A stretch of DNA of 5,849 nt from a bacterium (GTDB lineage: Bacteria; Cyanobacteriota; Vampirovibrionia; Gastranaerophilales; Gastranaerophilaceae): the NCBI GenBank assembly GCA_024408905.1, contig JAKSUP010000094.1, forward strand, positions 1 through 5,849. The letters are read 5' to 3'. The notes under the pieces are model-generated. The model had not been told where the DNA came from, ran no database searches, and worked only from the letters and a program-made list of their open reading frames with translations. Position 1 is the first letter of the stretch, and every line of letters starts with the position of its first letter. The translations under genes were made by a program, and so were the position numbers. Of the stretch, positions 1 to 4,921 are shown one piece after another.

Positions 1-367
1 TTATTATTTGATAATCCCCAAACCCCGGGTTTGTTTTATGGTGGTCAATATTTACAGTACATTTAGCTTTATCAAAAAAGATTTTTGAATCACGCACCCT
101 GTCTATTGCTGCAACATCAAGAGTTATAACCAAATCATAAACAAGCGATTGATCAAAAACTCTTTGTGCCAAATTTATATTTGGTAAAAATTTGTAATTG
201 AAAGGAATGTTAGAAACTACGTTCATATCGGCTTTAATTTTAAAGCGATTATATATCATTGAATACATTGCACACATAGAACCCAATGTATCACCGTCAG
301 GGTTTACATGGCTTAATAAAAGTATCTTTTTTGAATTTTTTATGATATCATCTAATTTACATTCCAT
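1..367 (-). CDS. nrnA: DHH-family phosphoesterase, NrnA-like (N-terminal part, cut by window edge)
   Basis: Reading the minus strand from ATG at 367 gives 122 codons with no stop up to the left edge, so the C-terminal part is missing. Two hallmark motifs of the DHH superfamily are visible: motif I HVNPDGDTLGS at residues 20-30, and the signature DHH at residues 108-110 within NIDHHKTN. A hydrophobic strand (ILLLS, 15-19) leads into motif I, as is usual. Known members of the NrnA type are cytoplasmic metal-dependent enzymes of about 320 residues that degrade short oligoribonucleotides and often also dephosphorylate pAp. The missing half would carry the DHHA1 substrate-binding domain. The start fits the family because motif I normally lies about 20 residues in. 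No Shine-Dalgarno is visible, but an extended -10 lies six bases before the ATG. The gene is divergent from the DUF721 gene. The DHH family assignment is firm. NrnA rather than another DHH phosphoesterase is probable. Confidence 0.86.
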   Translation of the reverse strand, partial: MECKLDDIIKNSKKILLLSHVNPDGDTLGSMCAMYSMIYNRFKIKADMNVVSNIPFNYKFLPNINLAQRVFDQSLVYDLVITLDVAAIDRVRDSKIFFDKAKCTVNIDHHKTNPGFGDYQII

Positions 368-373
368 TGTTAC

Positions 374-382
374 ATAATACCA
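374..382 (-). promoter_or_regulatory. extended -10 promoter for nrnA, possibly leaderless
   Basis: On the minus strand the bases read TGGTATTAT, which matches an extended -10 (TGnTATAAT with one mismatch). Only six bases separate it from the ATG at 367, the normal distance from a -10 to a transcription start. Transcription would therefore begin at or next to the start codon. No convincing -35 is present, which is tolerated when TGn is present. No ribosome binding site precedes the ATG. Confidence 0.45.
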
Positions 383-422
383 TAGACAAACAGTTTTGCA
401 TAAACCAATTTTGAGGGAATAG

Positions 423-752
423 ATGGGAAAGGTCTTATATTCAGATTTTGAAGGTGTAGAAACTATCATTGAATCAATGATGGACAATCCTCAATTGAAG
501 AAAGCAGTTACAAGAACTAATTTATATAATTTTTGGGACAGTATTTTACCCGACAAATACAAAAGCAAATCTCGTCCGTTTAGTATGTTGCCGGGAGGAG
601 TAATGGTTGTGGCATGCGAAAACCCCGTTATTGCGCAAGAATTGAGTTTGCGTAAAATTATGCTGATATCAAAATTTACCCCTTATGCAAAAAGCATGAA
701 AATTAAATTAACAGATATGCGATTTGACCCTAAAAAATGGACAACTGCATAG
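423..752 (+). CDS. DUF721 / DciA-like protein
   Basis: This 109-residue protein has the pattern of the DUF721 (DciA-like) family. There is an aromatic/tryptophan position in the first helix region (FWDSIL, W38), then a basic stretch, then the strand-loop-strand core LPGGVMVVACENPVIAQEL (56-74) followed by a helix (LRKIMLISKF). In the family, the small-residue turn followed by 'L.V...s..aqeL' is diagnostic. DciA proteins bind the replicative helicase DnaB and help load it in bacteria that lack DnaC or DnaI; other DUF721 proteins are uncharacterised. A good Shine-Dalgarno (GAGGGA, 413-418) precedes the ATG. Neighbours are nrnA (divergent, 55 bases away) and an unknown small gene (convergent), so there is no dnaA/gyrB context to support a replication role. 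Family membership is likely. Function as a helicase loader is an inference. Confidence 0.72.
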   Translation: MGKVLYSDFEGVETIIESMMDNPQLKKAVTRTNLYNFWDSILPDKYKSKSRPFSMLPGGVMVVACENPVIAQELSLRKIMLISKFTPYAKSMKIKLTDMRFDPKKWTTA

Positions 753-797
753 TCAATACTTATCTTTGCGAACGACTAAGAGTTGCGTAGGTAGTAG

Positions 798-815
798 GGT
801 ATGCTTTAGCATACC
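798..815. terminator. hairpin between convergent genes, possible weak terminator
   Basis: A perfect 7-bp inverted repeat GGTATGC/GCATACC with a TTTA loop lies between the ends of the DUF721 gene (752) and the convergent 84-residue gene (841). The plus-strand side is followed by AAATTTATATCTTTATTTC, which is U-rich but not a clean U tract. On the minus side no U tract follows. It may be a weak terminator for the plus gene, or part of a dispersed repeat. Confidence 0.4.
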
Positions 816-840
816 AAATTTATATCTTTATTTCTACGTG

Positions 841-1095
841 CTATGCTTGATACGCTTGAAAATTTTTAATAACAGATTTTGGATATTTTATTCTTTCGCC
901 GGTCATAATATTAAAATTTGCCATTTCGCCGGATGCTAAATCTTTCTGTAATGTACTGGCGAAGTCTTTCGGATTAACCCTTTTTGAAGTTACTAATCGT
1001 GTATAATCATCTAATAATTGTTTTCCTTTTTGACCAACTTGTGTACCTACATTATTTCTTTTGAATAGACATGTTGCGATTCTTTTAATTAGCAT
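841..1095 (-). CDS. small basic protein of unknown function (84 aa)
   Basis: I do not recognise this protein. The start at 1095 is chosen because a strong AGGAG (1102-1106) sits six bases upstream of this ATG. An in-frame ATG at 1128 would extend the protein by 11 residues but places that ribosome binding site inside the coding region. The 84-residue product starts with a basic hydrophobic stretch (MLIKRIATCLFKR). It continues with a predicted helix containing QLLDDYTRLV, a middle part with DFASTLQKDLASGE, and a C-terminal segment with MTGERIKYPKS. There is no signal peptide, no transmembrane segment of adequate length and no metal motif; its only cysteine is C9. Charge is net positive. It is a single gene, convergent with the DUF721 gene, and its upstream region is a long non-coding repeat island. 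The clean ribosome binding site supports a real gene. Confidence 0.66.
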   Translation of the reverse strand: MLIKRIATCLFKRNNVGTQVGQKGKQLLDDYTRLVTSKRVNPKDFASTLQKDLASGEMANFNIMTGERIKYPKSVIKNFQAYQA

Positions 1096-1101
1096 AATTT
1101 T

Positions 1102-1106
1102 CTCCT
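1102..1106 (-). promoter_or_regulatory. ribosome binding site fixing the start of the 84-residue gene
   Basis: The minus strand reads AAGGAGA here, with six bases to the ATG at 1095. This near-perfect Shine-Dalgarno decides the start over the upstream in-frame ATG at 1128. Confidence 0.8.
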
Positions 1107-1273
1107 TTTCTTTTAATAAAATCCCCAAGAAAAACTAAAATTTTATCCCCATTTAATAATTTGATGTATTCTATTTTAAATTTCCCTTGTACCTATATAA
1201 AGAATTTTGGAGTTAAAAACTTGCCTATCAAAGACACAGTTTGATTCATATTATATCATATCATATAGCATAT

Positions 1274-1304
1274 TTTACAAGGGTTTCAGTCTTGTTGTAA
1301 ACCC
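1274..1304. repeat. two overlapping, mutually exclusive inverted repeats
   Basis: TTTACAA (1274-1280) can pair with TTGTAAA (1295-1301), and GGGTTT (1281-1286) can pair with AAACCC (1299-1304). The right arms share 1299-1301, so only one stem can form fully. The base content is AT-rich and chance is possible. Confidence 0.4.
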
Positions 1305-1318
1305 CTAAAAATTCATCT

Positions 1319-1350
1319 TTACATTTCGTTACATTTGCTCCAAAATGTAA
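1319..1350. repeat. TTACATTT direct repeat with inverted copy
   Basis: TTACATTT occurs at 1319-1326 and again at 1329-1336, a 10-base period of about one helical turn. Its exact inverse AAATGTAA lies at 1343-1350. The second copy and the inverse form an 8-bp stem with a 6-base loop. This layout suits either a hairpin or a protein-binding site with three half-sites. No gene starts close enough to say which. Confidence 0.5.
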
Positions 1351-1380
1351 CTACTCAGTAGAATTAATCTTTACACATCA

Positions 1381-1498
1381 CTATCTCCCCTTGGGGAGAT
1401 GTCACAGAGTGACAGAGGGGGTAAAAACATCTGCTTTCCTGCCTTTCATCATACCATCTCCTGTCAGCAAGCTGACATCCTCTCCGTAGGAGAGGTAG
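1381..1498. mobile_element. MITE-like palindromic element with imperfect terminal inverted repeats
   Basis: The two ends are imperfect inverted copies of each other. The left end runs CTAT-CTCCCC-TT-GGGGAG-A-TGTCAC, and the reverse complement of the right end runs CTAC-CTCTCC-TAC-GGAGAGG-A-TGTCAGC. Each end folds into two hairpins of its own. On the left these are ATCTCCCC/GGGGAGAT (1383-1400) and TGTCAC/GTGACA (1400-1414). On the right they are TGTCAGC/GCTGACA (1462-1477) and CCTCTCC/GGAGAGG (1479-1495). The middle (about 1422-1455) has no gene. There is no transposase, so any movement would depend on an enzyme elsewhere. The 'CTCCCC..GGGGAG..TGTCA..TGACA' style resembles dispersed palindromic repeats I associate with gut bacterial genomes; that is recollection, not a search result. 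I see no clear target-site duplication. Confidence 0.6.
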
Positions 1499-1591
1499 AA
1501 ACTTACCTCATATCACTACTGCTTTTTATTAAATTAATTCAGCTGAGTTGTTACATGAAGAATTCCCATACATACATCAAAGTCATTTTAT

Positions 1592-1607
1592 ATGTTCTTT
1601 TGAACAT
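1592..1607. repeat. short perfect hairpin
   Basis: ATGTTC (1592-1597) and GAACAT (1602-1607) flank a TTTT loop, giving a 6-bp perfect palindromic stem. No U tract follows, so it is not a convincing terminator. It could be an operator or chance. Confidence 0.3.
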
Positions 1608-1627
1608 TCTTGGCCGGAAACGGATTC

Positions 1628-1659
1628 TTACTGCCATAGTGCCTTAGTATCTTAGTGCC
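1628..1659. repeat. four tandem 8-bp units (TTAGTGCC type)
   Basis: Four adjacent octamers read TTACTGCC, ATAGTGCC, TTAGTATC and TTAGTGCC. Each differs from the consensus TTAGTGCC by zero to two bases. The array is short and directly abuts the 12-bp array to its right. Confidence 0.6.
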
Positions 1660-1660
1660 A

Positions 1661-1700
1661 TATTTACCCCTATATTTCCCCCTATATTTACCCCCCCCCC
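1661..1700. repeat. three 12-bp units ending in a C10 tract
   Basis: TATTTACCCCTA (1661-1672), TATTTCCCCCTA (1673-1684) and TATTTACCCC (1685-1694) share a 12-base period. The last unit runs on into ten consecutive C (1691-1700). The array lies 60-100 bases upstream of the kinase promoter. Homopolymer runs of this length are prone to polymerase slippage and also to sequencing error. Confidence 0.7.
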
Positions 1701-1758
1701 AATTGTTAAGATATATTTATTTTTTAAGCAAAAAACTTTTTTTTTTGTTTTTGTTATG

Positions 1759-1764
1759 TATAAT
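1759..1764 (+). promoter_or_regulatory. -10 box of the kinase gene promoter
   Basis: A perfect TATAAT lies 25 bases upstream of the ATG at 1790. The expected -35 position falls in or beside a run of ten T (1737-1746), so there is no good TTGACA match. Transcription would begin near 1771, giving a leader of about 19 bases that starts with AGGAAAAG. The box lies inside the upstream open-frame extension, which argues that translation begins after it. Confidence 0.55.
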
Positions 1765-1789
1765 AGAACAAGGAAAAGATTTAGCTTTT

Positions 1790-2659
1790 ATGTTACAACA
1801 AAATTTAACCGACAATTTAATAAATAAATCTAAAGAGTCACAATATATAACAAGTCCGTCAAGCGAAAGTGACAGACTGGAGCATTATTTATTCAATATT
1901 TTTGAAAAAGAAGTTAACACCCCTGATTCAGTTGTTTTGTCTTACAAACCAATTGTAGTCAAAAAAATTGCGGGGTATTTGTCAGGCAGAATTAAGATGC
2001 CTGCATCAATAGGTATTGCAGGAGAAACGGCGAGTGGGAAATCTACTATTACAAAAGATTTAATTGATACGATAGAATCTTTTGCAACAGAATTCGGGAT
2101 AGAAGATGCCATTACACGTGTAAATACAGACGACTATTATTATGACCGTTCAGAAATGGTAAAAGCTGCAGGCAGCTTTGCAGCATTCGCAAAAAATTAT
2201 GATTTAGATGTTCCTGAAGCTTTAGAACTTGAACTTATGAGCAAACATATCAAGGAATTATTAGCAGGAAAGTCTACTTATCTTCCTAAATATGATATGT
2301 CAGGCACAGCTATCCGTCATGACAATTATACTTTAGCAAAACCTTCCAAAGTTATTATTTCGGAAGGTTTATTTACGCTTACGGAAAAAGTTAAAGATGC
2401 TTTTGATTTCAAAATTTATGTTGACATTCCTGAAGACTTAAAGAAAAAACGCTTCTTTATAAGAGCAGAAGAAAGAGGTTTGGGAGAATCTGCATCAATA
2501 ATTTATGAAAACGCTAACCAAAAAGCAGCATTCTACATAAGACCATGCAAACAACACGCAGATATTGTTCTTTCAGGATACGCAGACAGAATTAAATACA
2601 AAAACTTCTTAAATAAAATCATCGGAATTATACAAGAAATGTATTTCGACCATATTTAA
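1790..2659 (+). CDS. uridine kinase-like P-loop kinase with N-terminal extension
   Basis: The 289-residue product has a Walker A motif GETASGKST (78-86) after the strand SIGIA. It also has the acidic NTDDYYYD (112-119), matching the uridine kinase/phosphoribulokinase D-x-[FY]-Y segment, then VPEAL (141-145) at the usual 'DhPxA' site, LPKYD (165-169), IISEGLFTL (189-197) and a late HADIVLSG. These occur in the order seen in Udk, which phosphorylates uridine and cytidine to their monophosphates in pyrimidine salvage. Udk is about 210 residues, so roughly 70 N-terminal residues here are extra and unassigned. The open frame continues upstream to 1655, but that part translates tandem repeats and T tracts and contains the TATAAT box, so the ATG at 1790 is preferred. 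The only purine-rich site (AAGGA, 1770-1774) is 15 bases away, further than usual. The gene is monocistronic and overlaps the trmD stop tail to tail. The superfamily is firm, but the exact substrate is not. Confidence 0.8.
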   Translation: MLQQNLTDNLINKSKESQYITSPSSESDRLEHYLFNIFEKEVNTPDSVVLSYKPIVVKKIAGYLSGRIKMPASIGIAGETASGKSTITKDLIDTIESFATEFGIEDAITRVNTDDYYYDRSEMVKAAGSFAAFAKNYDLDVPEALELELMSKHIKELLAGKSTYLPKYDMSGTAIRHDNYTLAKPSKVIISEGLFTLTEKVKDAFDFKIYVDIPEDLKKKRFFIRAEERGLGESASIIYENANQKAAFYIRPCKQHADIVLSGYADRIKYKNFLNKIIGIIQEMYFDHI

Positions 2660-3348
2660 TGGTTGGCTTTCCACTTTTCATACAAGTCAGGGCGACGTTT
2701 TTTGGTGCGTTCGATTTTTTGAGCCAGTCTGTATTCTTCGATTAATTTGTGATTACCGTTTAAAAGAACTTCAGGCACTTCCAGACCTCTATATTCACGT
2801 GGTTTGGTATATTGAGGATACTCCAATAGTCCGTCAGAAAAACTATCATCATGCGCTGATTCTATTTTGCCGAGCGTACCTTCTATTTTTCTTGAAACAC
2901 TATCAATCACACACAATGCAGGTAATTCTCCACCCGTCAGCACAAAATCGCCTATAGAGATTTCTCTCGGTTTAATAATTTCCCGTATACGTTCATCAAA
3001 CCCCTCATAATGACCACATAGAATAATTATTTGTTCGTATTTTGCAAGTTCATTAGATAATTCATCCGTAAACGGCTCGCCTTGAGGTGTCATCATAAGA
3101 GTAACAGAGTTACTTAATTTGTTTACCCCTTCATACGCATCAACATAAGGTTGTGGTGCCAGTACCATACCTGCTCCACCACCATAAGGAGTATCATCAA
3201 CTCTATGATGTTTTTTATCTTCAGAATAATCACGAGGATTAACGGTATTCACTTCGATAATTCCATCGTCTTGCGCACGCTTCATTATGCTAAAATCCAT
3301 GTGCGATTGAATTAATTCAGGGAATAATGTCAGAACATCAAATCTCAT
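2656..3348 (-). CDS. trmD: tRNA (guanine(37)-N1)-methyltransferase TrmD
   Basis: TrmD uses S-adenosylmethionine to methylate N1 of G37, next to the anticodon of tRNAs reading CNN codons, and so prevents +1 frameshifting. This 230-residue protein is of family length and complete. Visible motifs are the N-terminal FDVLTLFPEL, YGGGAGMV (55-62), the trefoil-knot SAM-binding loops GHYEGFDERI (112-121) and SIGDFVLTGGELPA (131-144), and SFSDGLLEYPQYTKP (169-183). The last holds D172, at the position of the catalytic aspartate (D169 in E. coli), with R153 at the position of the conserved arginine. It is the last gene of the minus-strand operon. Its ATG overlaps the rimM stop in an ATGA, and GAGGGG (3357-3362), inside rimM, serves as ribosome binding site eight bases upstream. 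Its TAA overlaps the TAA of the convergent kinase gene in the shared palindrome TTAA, so no terminator separates them. Confidence 0.98.
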   Translation of the reverse strand: MRFDVLTLFPELIQSHMDFSIMKRAQDDGIIEVNTVNPRDYSEDKKHHRVDDTPYGGGAGMVLAPQPYVDAYEGVNKLSNSVTLMMTPQGEPFTDELSNELAKYEQIIILCGHYEGFDERIREIIKPREISIGDFVLTGGELPALCVIDSVSRKIEGTLGKIESAHDDSFSDGLLEYPQYTKPREYRGLEVPEVLLNGNHKLIEEYRLAQKIERTKKRRPDLYEKWKANH

Positions 3349-3860
3349 GAGAGTAACCCCTCAAGATTATTTATTTGTATCTTTTTTTGTTTTATATCAA
3401 CTGAAGTAACAATTGCTTTTACAAAAGGAACTAAACATATATTTTTAGTTAGCGTTTTTACTGACAATAAATCACTGGCACCATTGTTTGAAACTCCTAC
3501 AACAGCACCAACAAGTTTTTCACCGTCATAAACATCAAGTCCCACAAGTTCGTCAATTAAAAATTCGTCTTCTTCTAAAAATTCCCTTGCAGAATTTTCA
3601 TCTACAAAGATAAGACTGCCTTTATACTTAACAATATCGTTTAAAGTATCAATACCTTTAAACTTTATAATAGCGCATTTAGGAGTAAACTTTAGATTAG
3701 AAATTTCCAACGACTCATAGACACCGTCAATTAAAACATAAACCTGTTTTAATTTGGAAAGAAAATCCTCTCTGTTTTTTGAATAACCAAACTTCGCTTC
3801 TCCACGTACACCGTGGAAATTAAGAATTTTACCAACTGAAACGTAACTATCCTTCATCAT
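3345..3860 (-). CDS. rimM: 16S rRNA processing / ribosome maturation factor RimM
   Basis: RimM binds the 30S head near ribosomal protein S19 and assists late 16S rRNA processing and assembly. The 171-residue protein has both family domains. The N-terminal beta-barrel has VGKILNFHGVRGEAKF (9-24), including the diagnostic HGVRGE. The C-terminal PRC-barrel (about 98-170) has FLIDELVGLDVYD, then GVSNNGASDLLSV, VPFVKAIV (144-151) and the terminal EGLL. Two ATGs are adjacent (3860 and 3857), and either may be used. The nearest Shine-Dalgarno-like site, GAGGAAG (3878-3884), is 17 bases away. The start lies inside the last codons of the upstream zinc-ribbon gene (14-base overlap), so translational coupling is likely. 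TrmD follows with an ATGA overlap. rimM-trmD adjacency is a classic bacterial arrangement, but the usual rpsP partner is not in the position upstream here. Confidence 0.97.
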   Translation of the reverse strand: MMKDSYVSVGKILNFHGVRGEAKFGYSKNREDFLSKLKQVYVLIDGVYESLEISNLKFTPKCAIIKFKGIDTLNDIVKYKGSLIFVDENSAREFLEEDEFLIDELVGLDVYDGEKLVGAVVGVSNNGASDLLSVKTLTKNICLVPFVKAIVTSVDIKQKKIQINNLEGLLS

Positions 3861-4797
3861 CAGTCTTTTTAGGTTTTCTTCCTCTTTTTGGTTTTTCTTC
3901 TGCTACAACGGTCTCAGAAACTTCTGCAGGTTTTTCTGCTTTTGGTTCTGTCACTTTTTCGTGTTTTACTTCTTTACAATTAGCAGGTTTATCTGCTCTA
4001 TCTTCGTTCCAGCGTTCCAAACCTAATTGAGCACGAACAAGTTTGATACCTACGTGAACACGCCATTCATCCATTTTTAATTGAGCTGCAATAATTTTGT
4101 GACAACCGATTGGAGGCAACGGCAATAATGGTTCATACAAACTCTTAATAGCAATCAATTGATCAGGTGATATTGCTAATTTACGTTTAGGGAACGGTAA
4201 TTTCGGCAACATCATCTTTTGGCGAACCAAGTTTATACCAAAGAACACTTTTTGTGGTTCGATACCCAAATGTGTCCCGATTACTTCATGAGCATCAGGG
4301 TTAGGCAAAGGTAACATTACCTTATAAAGTGCTTCAATTTGTTCTAATTGCTCCTTACTTATCAATAATGGTCTGTTTTGTTTTTGTGGTCTTGGTCTTT
4401 TATTCATAGGTCGTCTTTGGAATCCACCATTATTCCTGCCACCTGAGGCATAATTGTTTCTAAAACCACCTCTATTATCTCTGTTACCATCAGGTCTGCG
4501 TTGTTGATAGCCACCGTGGTTATCACGTCTTTGGAATCCACCACCTTCTTGATTGCGATCCCTATTATATCCTTGACCATCTCTGTTGTAATTGTTATTT
4601 CTGTAACCACCTTGTGGTCTGTCATAACTCCTTGGGCGTTGCTGTTGCTGATCAGCCGAATACGAACTGTAACTTTGTAAAGGTTTTTCTTCAGCACCTT
4701 CTGTCTTATCTGCATACAAGCAGTTTGGACAAATTACTCTCTTGGGGTTCTTTGTTTCGAACTCTGCGCCACATTTGATGCACTTGTTTACATACAT
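3847..4797 (-). CDS. zinc-ribbon / RGG-like low-complexity protein with two tandem repeats, probable nucleic-acid binding
   Basis: I know no named family for this whole 316-residue protein. Four parts are visible. Residues 1-30 are a zinc ribbon with C6-x2-C9 and C23-x2-C26. Residues about 40-143 are a low-complexity region rich in R, G, N, Q and Y, with repeated GG[FY] (63-65, 86-88, 95-97, 110-112, 124-126) often followed by Q and RR, and one true RGGF (109-112), like RNA-binding RGG regions. Residues 146-197 and 209-260 are tandem copies with a period of 63. They share IS..QL..I..LY...LPLP, then H..I...L.....V..GI.LVR (about 21 of 52 positions identical), suggesting helices and perhaps a helix-turn-helix. 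Residues 267-316 are a charged tail ending in KPKRGRKPKK, like an AT-hook. It is the first gene of the rimM-trmD operon, with AAGAGG (4806-4811) eight bases before the ATG. A role in RNA or ribosome biology is inferred from context and composition. Confidence 0.88.
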   Translation of the reverse strand: MYVNKCIKCGAEFETKNPKRVICPNCLYADKTEGAEEKPLQSYSSYSADQQQQRPRSYDRPQGGYRNNNYNRDGQGYNRDRNQEGGGFQRRDNHGGYQQRRPDGNRDNRGGFRNNYASGGRNNGGFQRRPMNKRPRPQKQNRPLLISKEQLEQIEALYKVMLPLPNPDAHEVIGTHLGIEPQKVFFGINLVRQKMMLPKLPFPKRKLAISPDQLIAIKSLYEPLLPLPPIGCHKIIAAQLKMDEWRVHVGIKLVRAQLGLERWNEDRADKPANCKEVKHEKVTEPKAEKPAEVSETVVAEEKPKRGRKPKKTDDEG

Positions 4798-4897
4798 AAT
4801 AAAAGCCTCTTAACCAAAATAAATAAATATTACATGAATTCTAATAATTTAATCTAATATCCTACCAAATAAATAATGAGATTTAAATCAAAATAAA

Positions 4898-4912
4898 CAG
4901 TTAAATCAACTG
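4898..4912. repeat. short inverted repeat at the operon transcription start
   Basis: CAGTT (4898-4902) and AACTG (4908-4912) are perfect 5-bp arms around AAATC. They lie just downstream of the predicted transcription start (about 4915) of the minus-strand operon, where an operator or a 5' stem would sit. The short length makes chance possible. Confidence 0.3.
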
Positions 4913-4921
4913 CACATGATT

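Larger units (their letters stand above)
1096..1758. other. non-coding island of repeats and hairpins
   Basis: This stretch of about 660 bases has no supportable gene. Open frames crossing it run through palindromes and tandem repeats and have no ribosome binding site. From left to right it holds the leader of the 84-residue gene, a 6-bp inverted repeat ATCAAA/TTTGAT (1227-1245), a run of TATCA units near 1253-1265, competing inverted repeats (1274-1304), a TTACATTT repeat hairpin (1319-1350), a MITE-like element (1381-1498), an ATGTTC/GAACAT hairpin (1592-1607), two tandem-repeat arrays (1628-1700) and a T10 tract (1737-1746). I recognise no riboswitch or RNA gene. Confidence 0.7.

Noticed and set aside
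764..797. Sequence TTGCGAACGACTAAGAG resembling dispersed intergenic repeats with a TTGCGAACGA core
   Set aside because: The resemblance is from memory and too short to call a repeat from this window alone.
724..939. Plus-strand open frame of 71 codons overlapping the DUF721 end
   Set aside because: It overlaps two better-supported genes on both sides, has no ribosome binding site, and spans the 798-815 hairpin.
1096..1128. Longer start (ATG at 1128) for the 84-residue gene
   Set aside because: The strong AGGAG at 1102-1106 would be inside the coding region; the 11 extra residues are lysine/glutamate codons made from that purine-rich site.
1399..1647. Plus-strand open frame of 82 codons
   Set aside because: It begins inside one hairpin of the MITE-like element and crosses the other inverted repeats and the octamer array; there is no ribosome binding site and no protein-like pattern.
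1628..1700. Possible CRISPR array
   Set aside because: The units are 8 and 12 bases and contiguous with no unique spacers.
1655..1789. Upstream extension of the kinase frame
   Set aside because: It translates 12-bp repeats, C10 and T10 tracts, starts at GTG without a ribosome binding site, and contains the TATAAT box.
4404..4715. Minus-strand open frame of 103 codons
   Set aside because: It is an out-of-frame shadow of the low-complexity part of the zinc-ribbon gene, kept open by the repetitive codons.
4798..4915. Possible riboswitch or ribosomal-protein-type leader
   Set aside because: I see only one 5-bp inverted repeat and no conserved aptamer motif; it is kept only as an open question among the findings.
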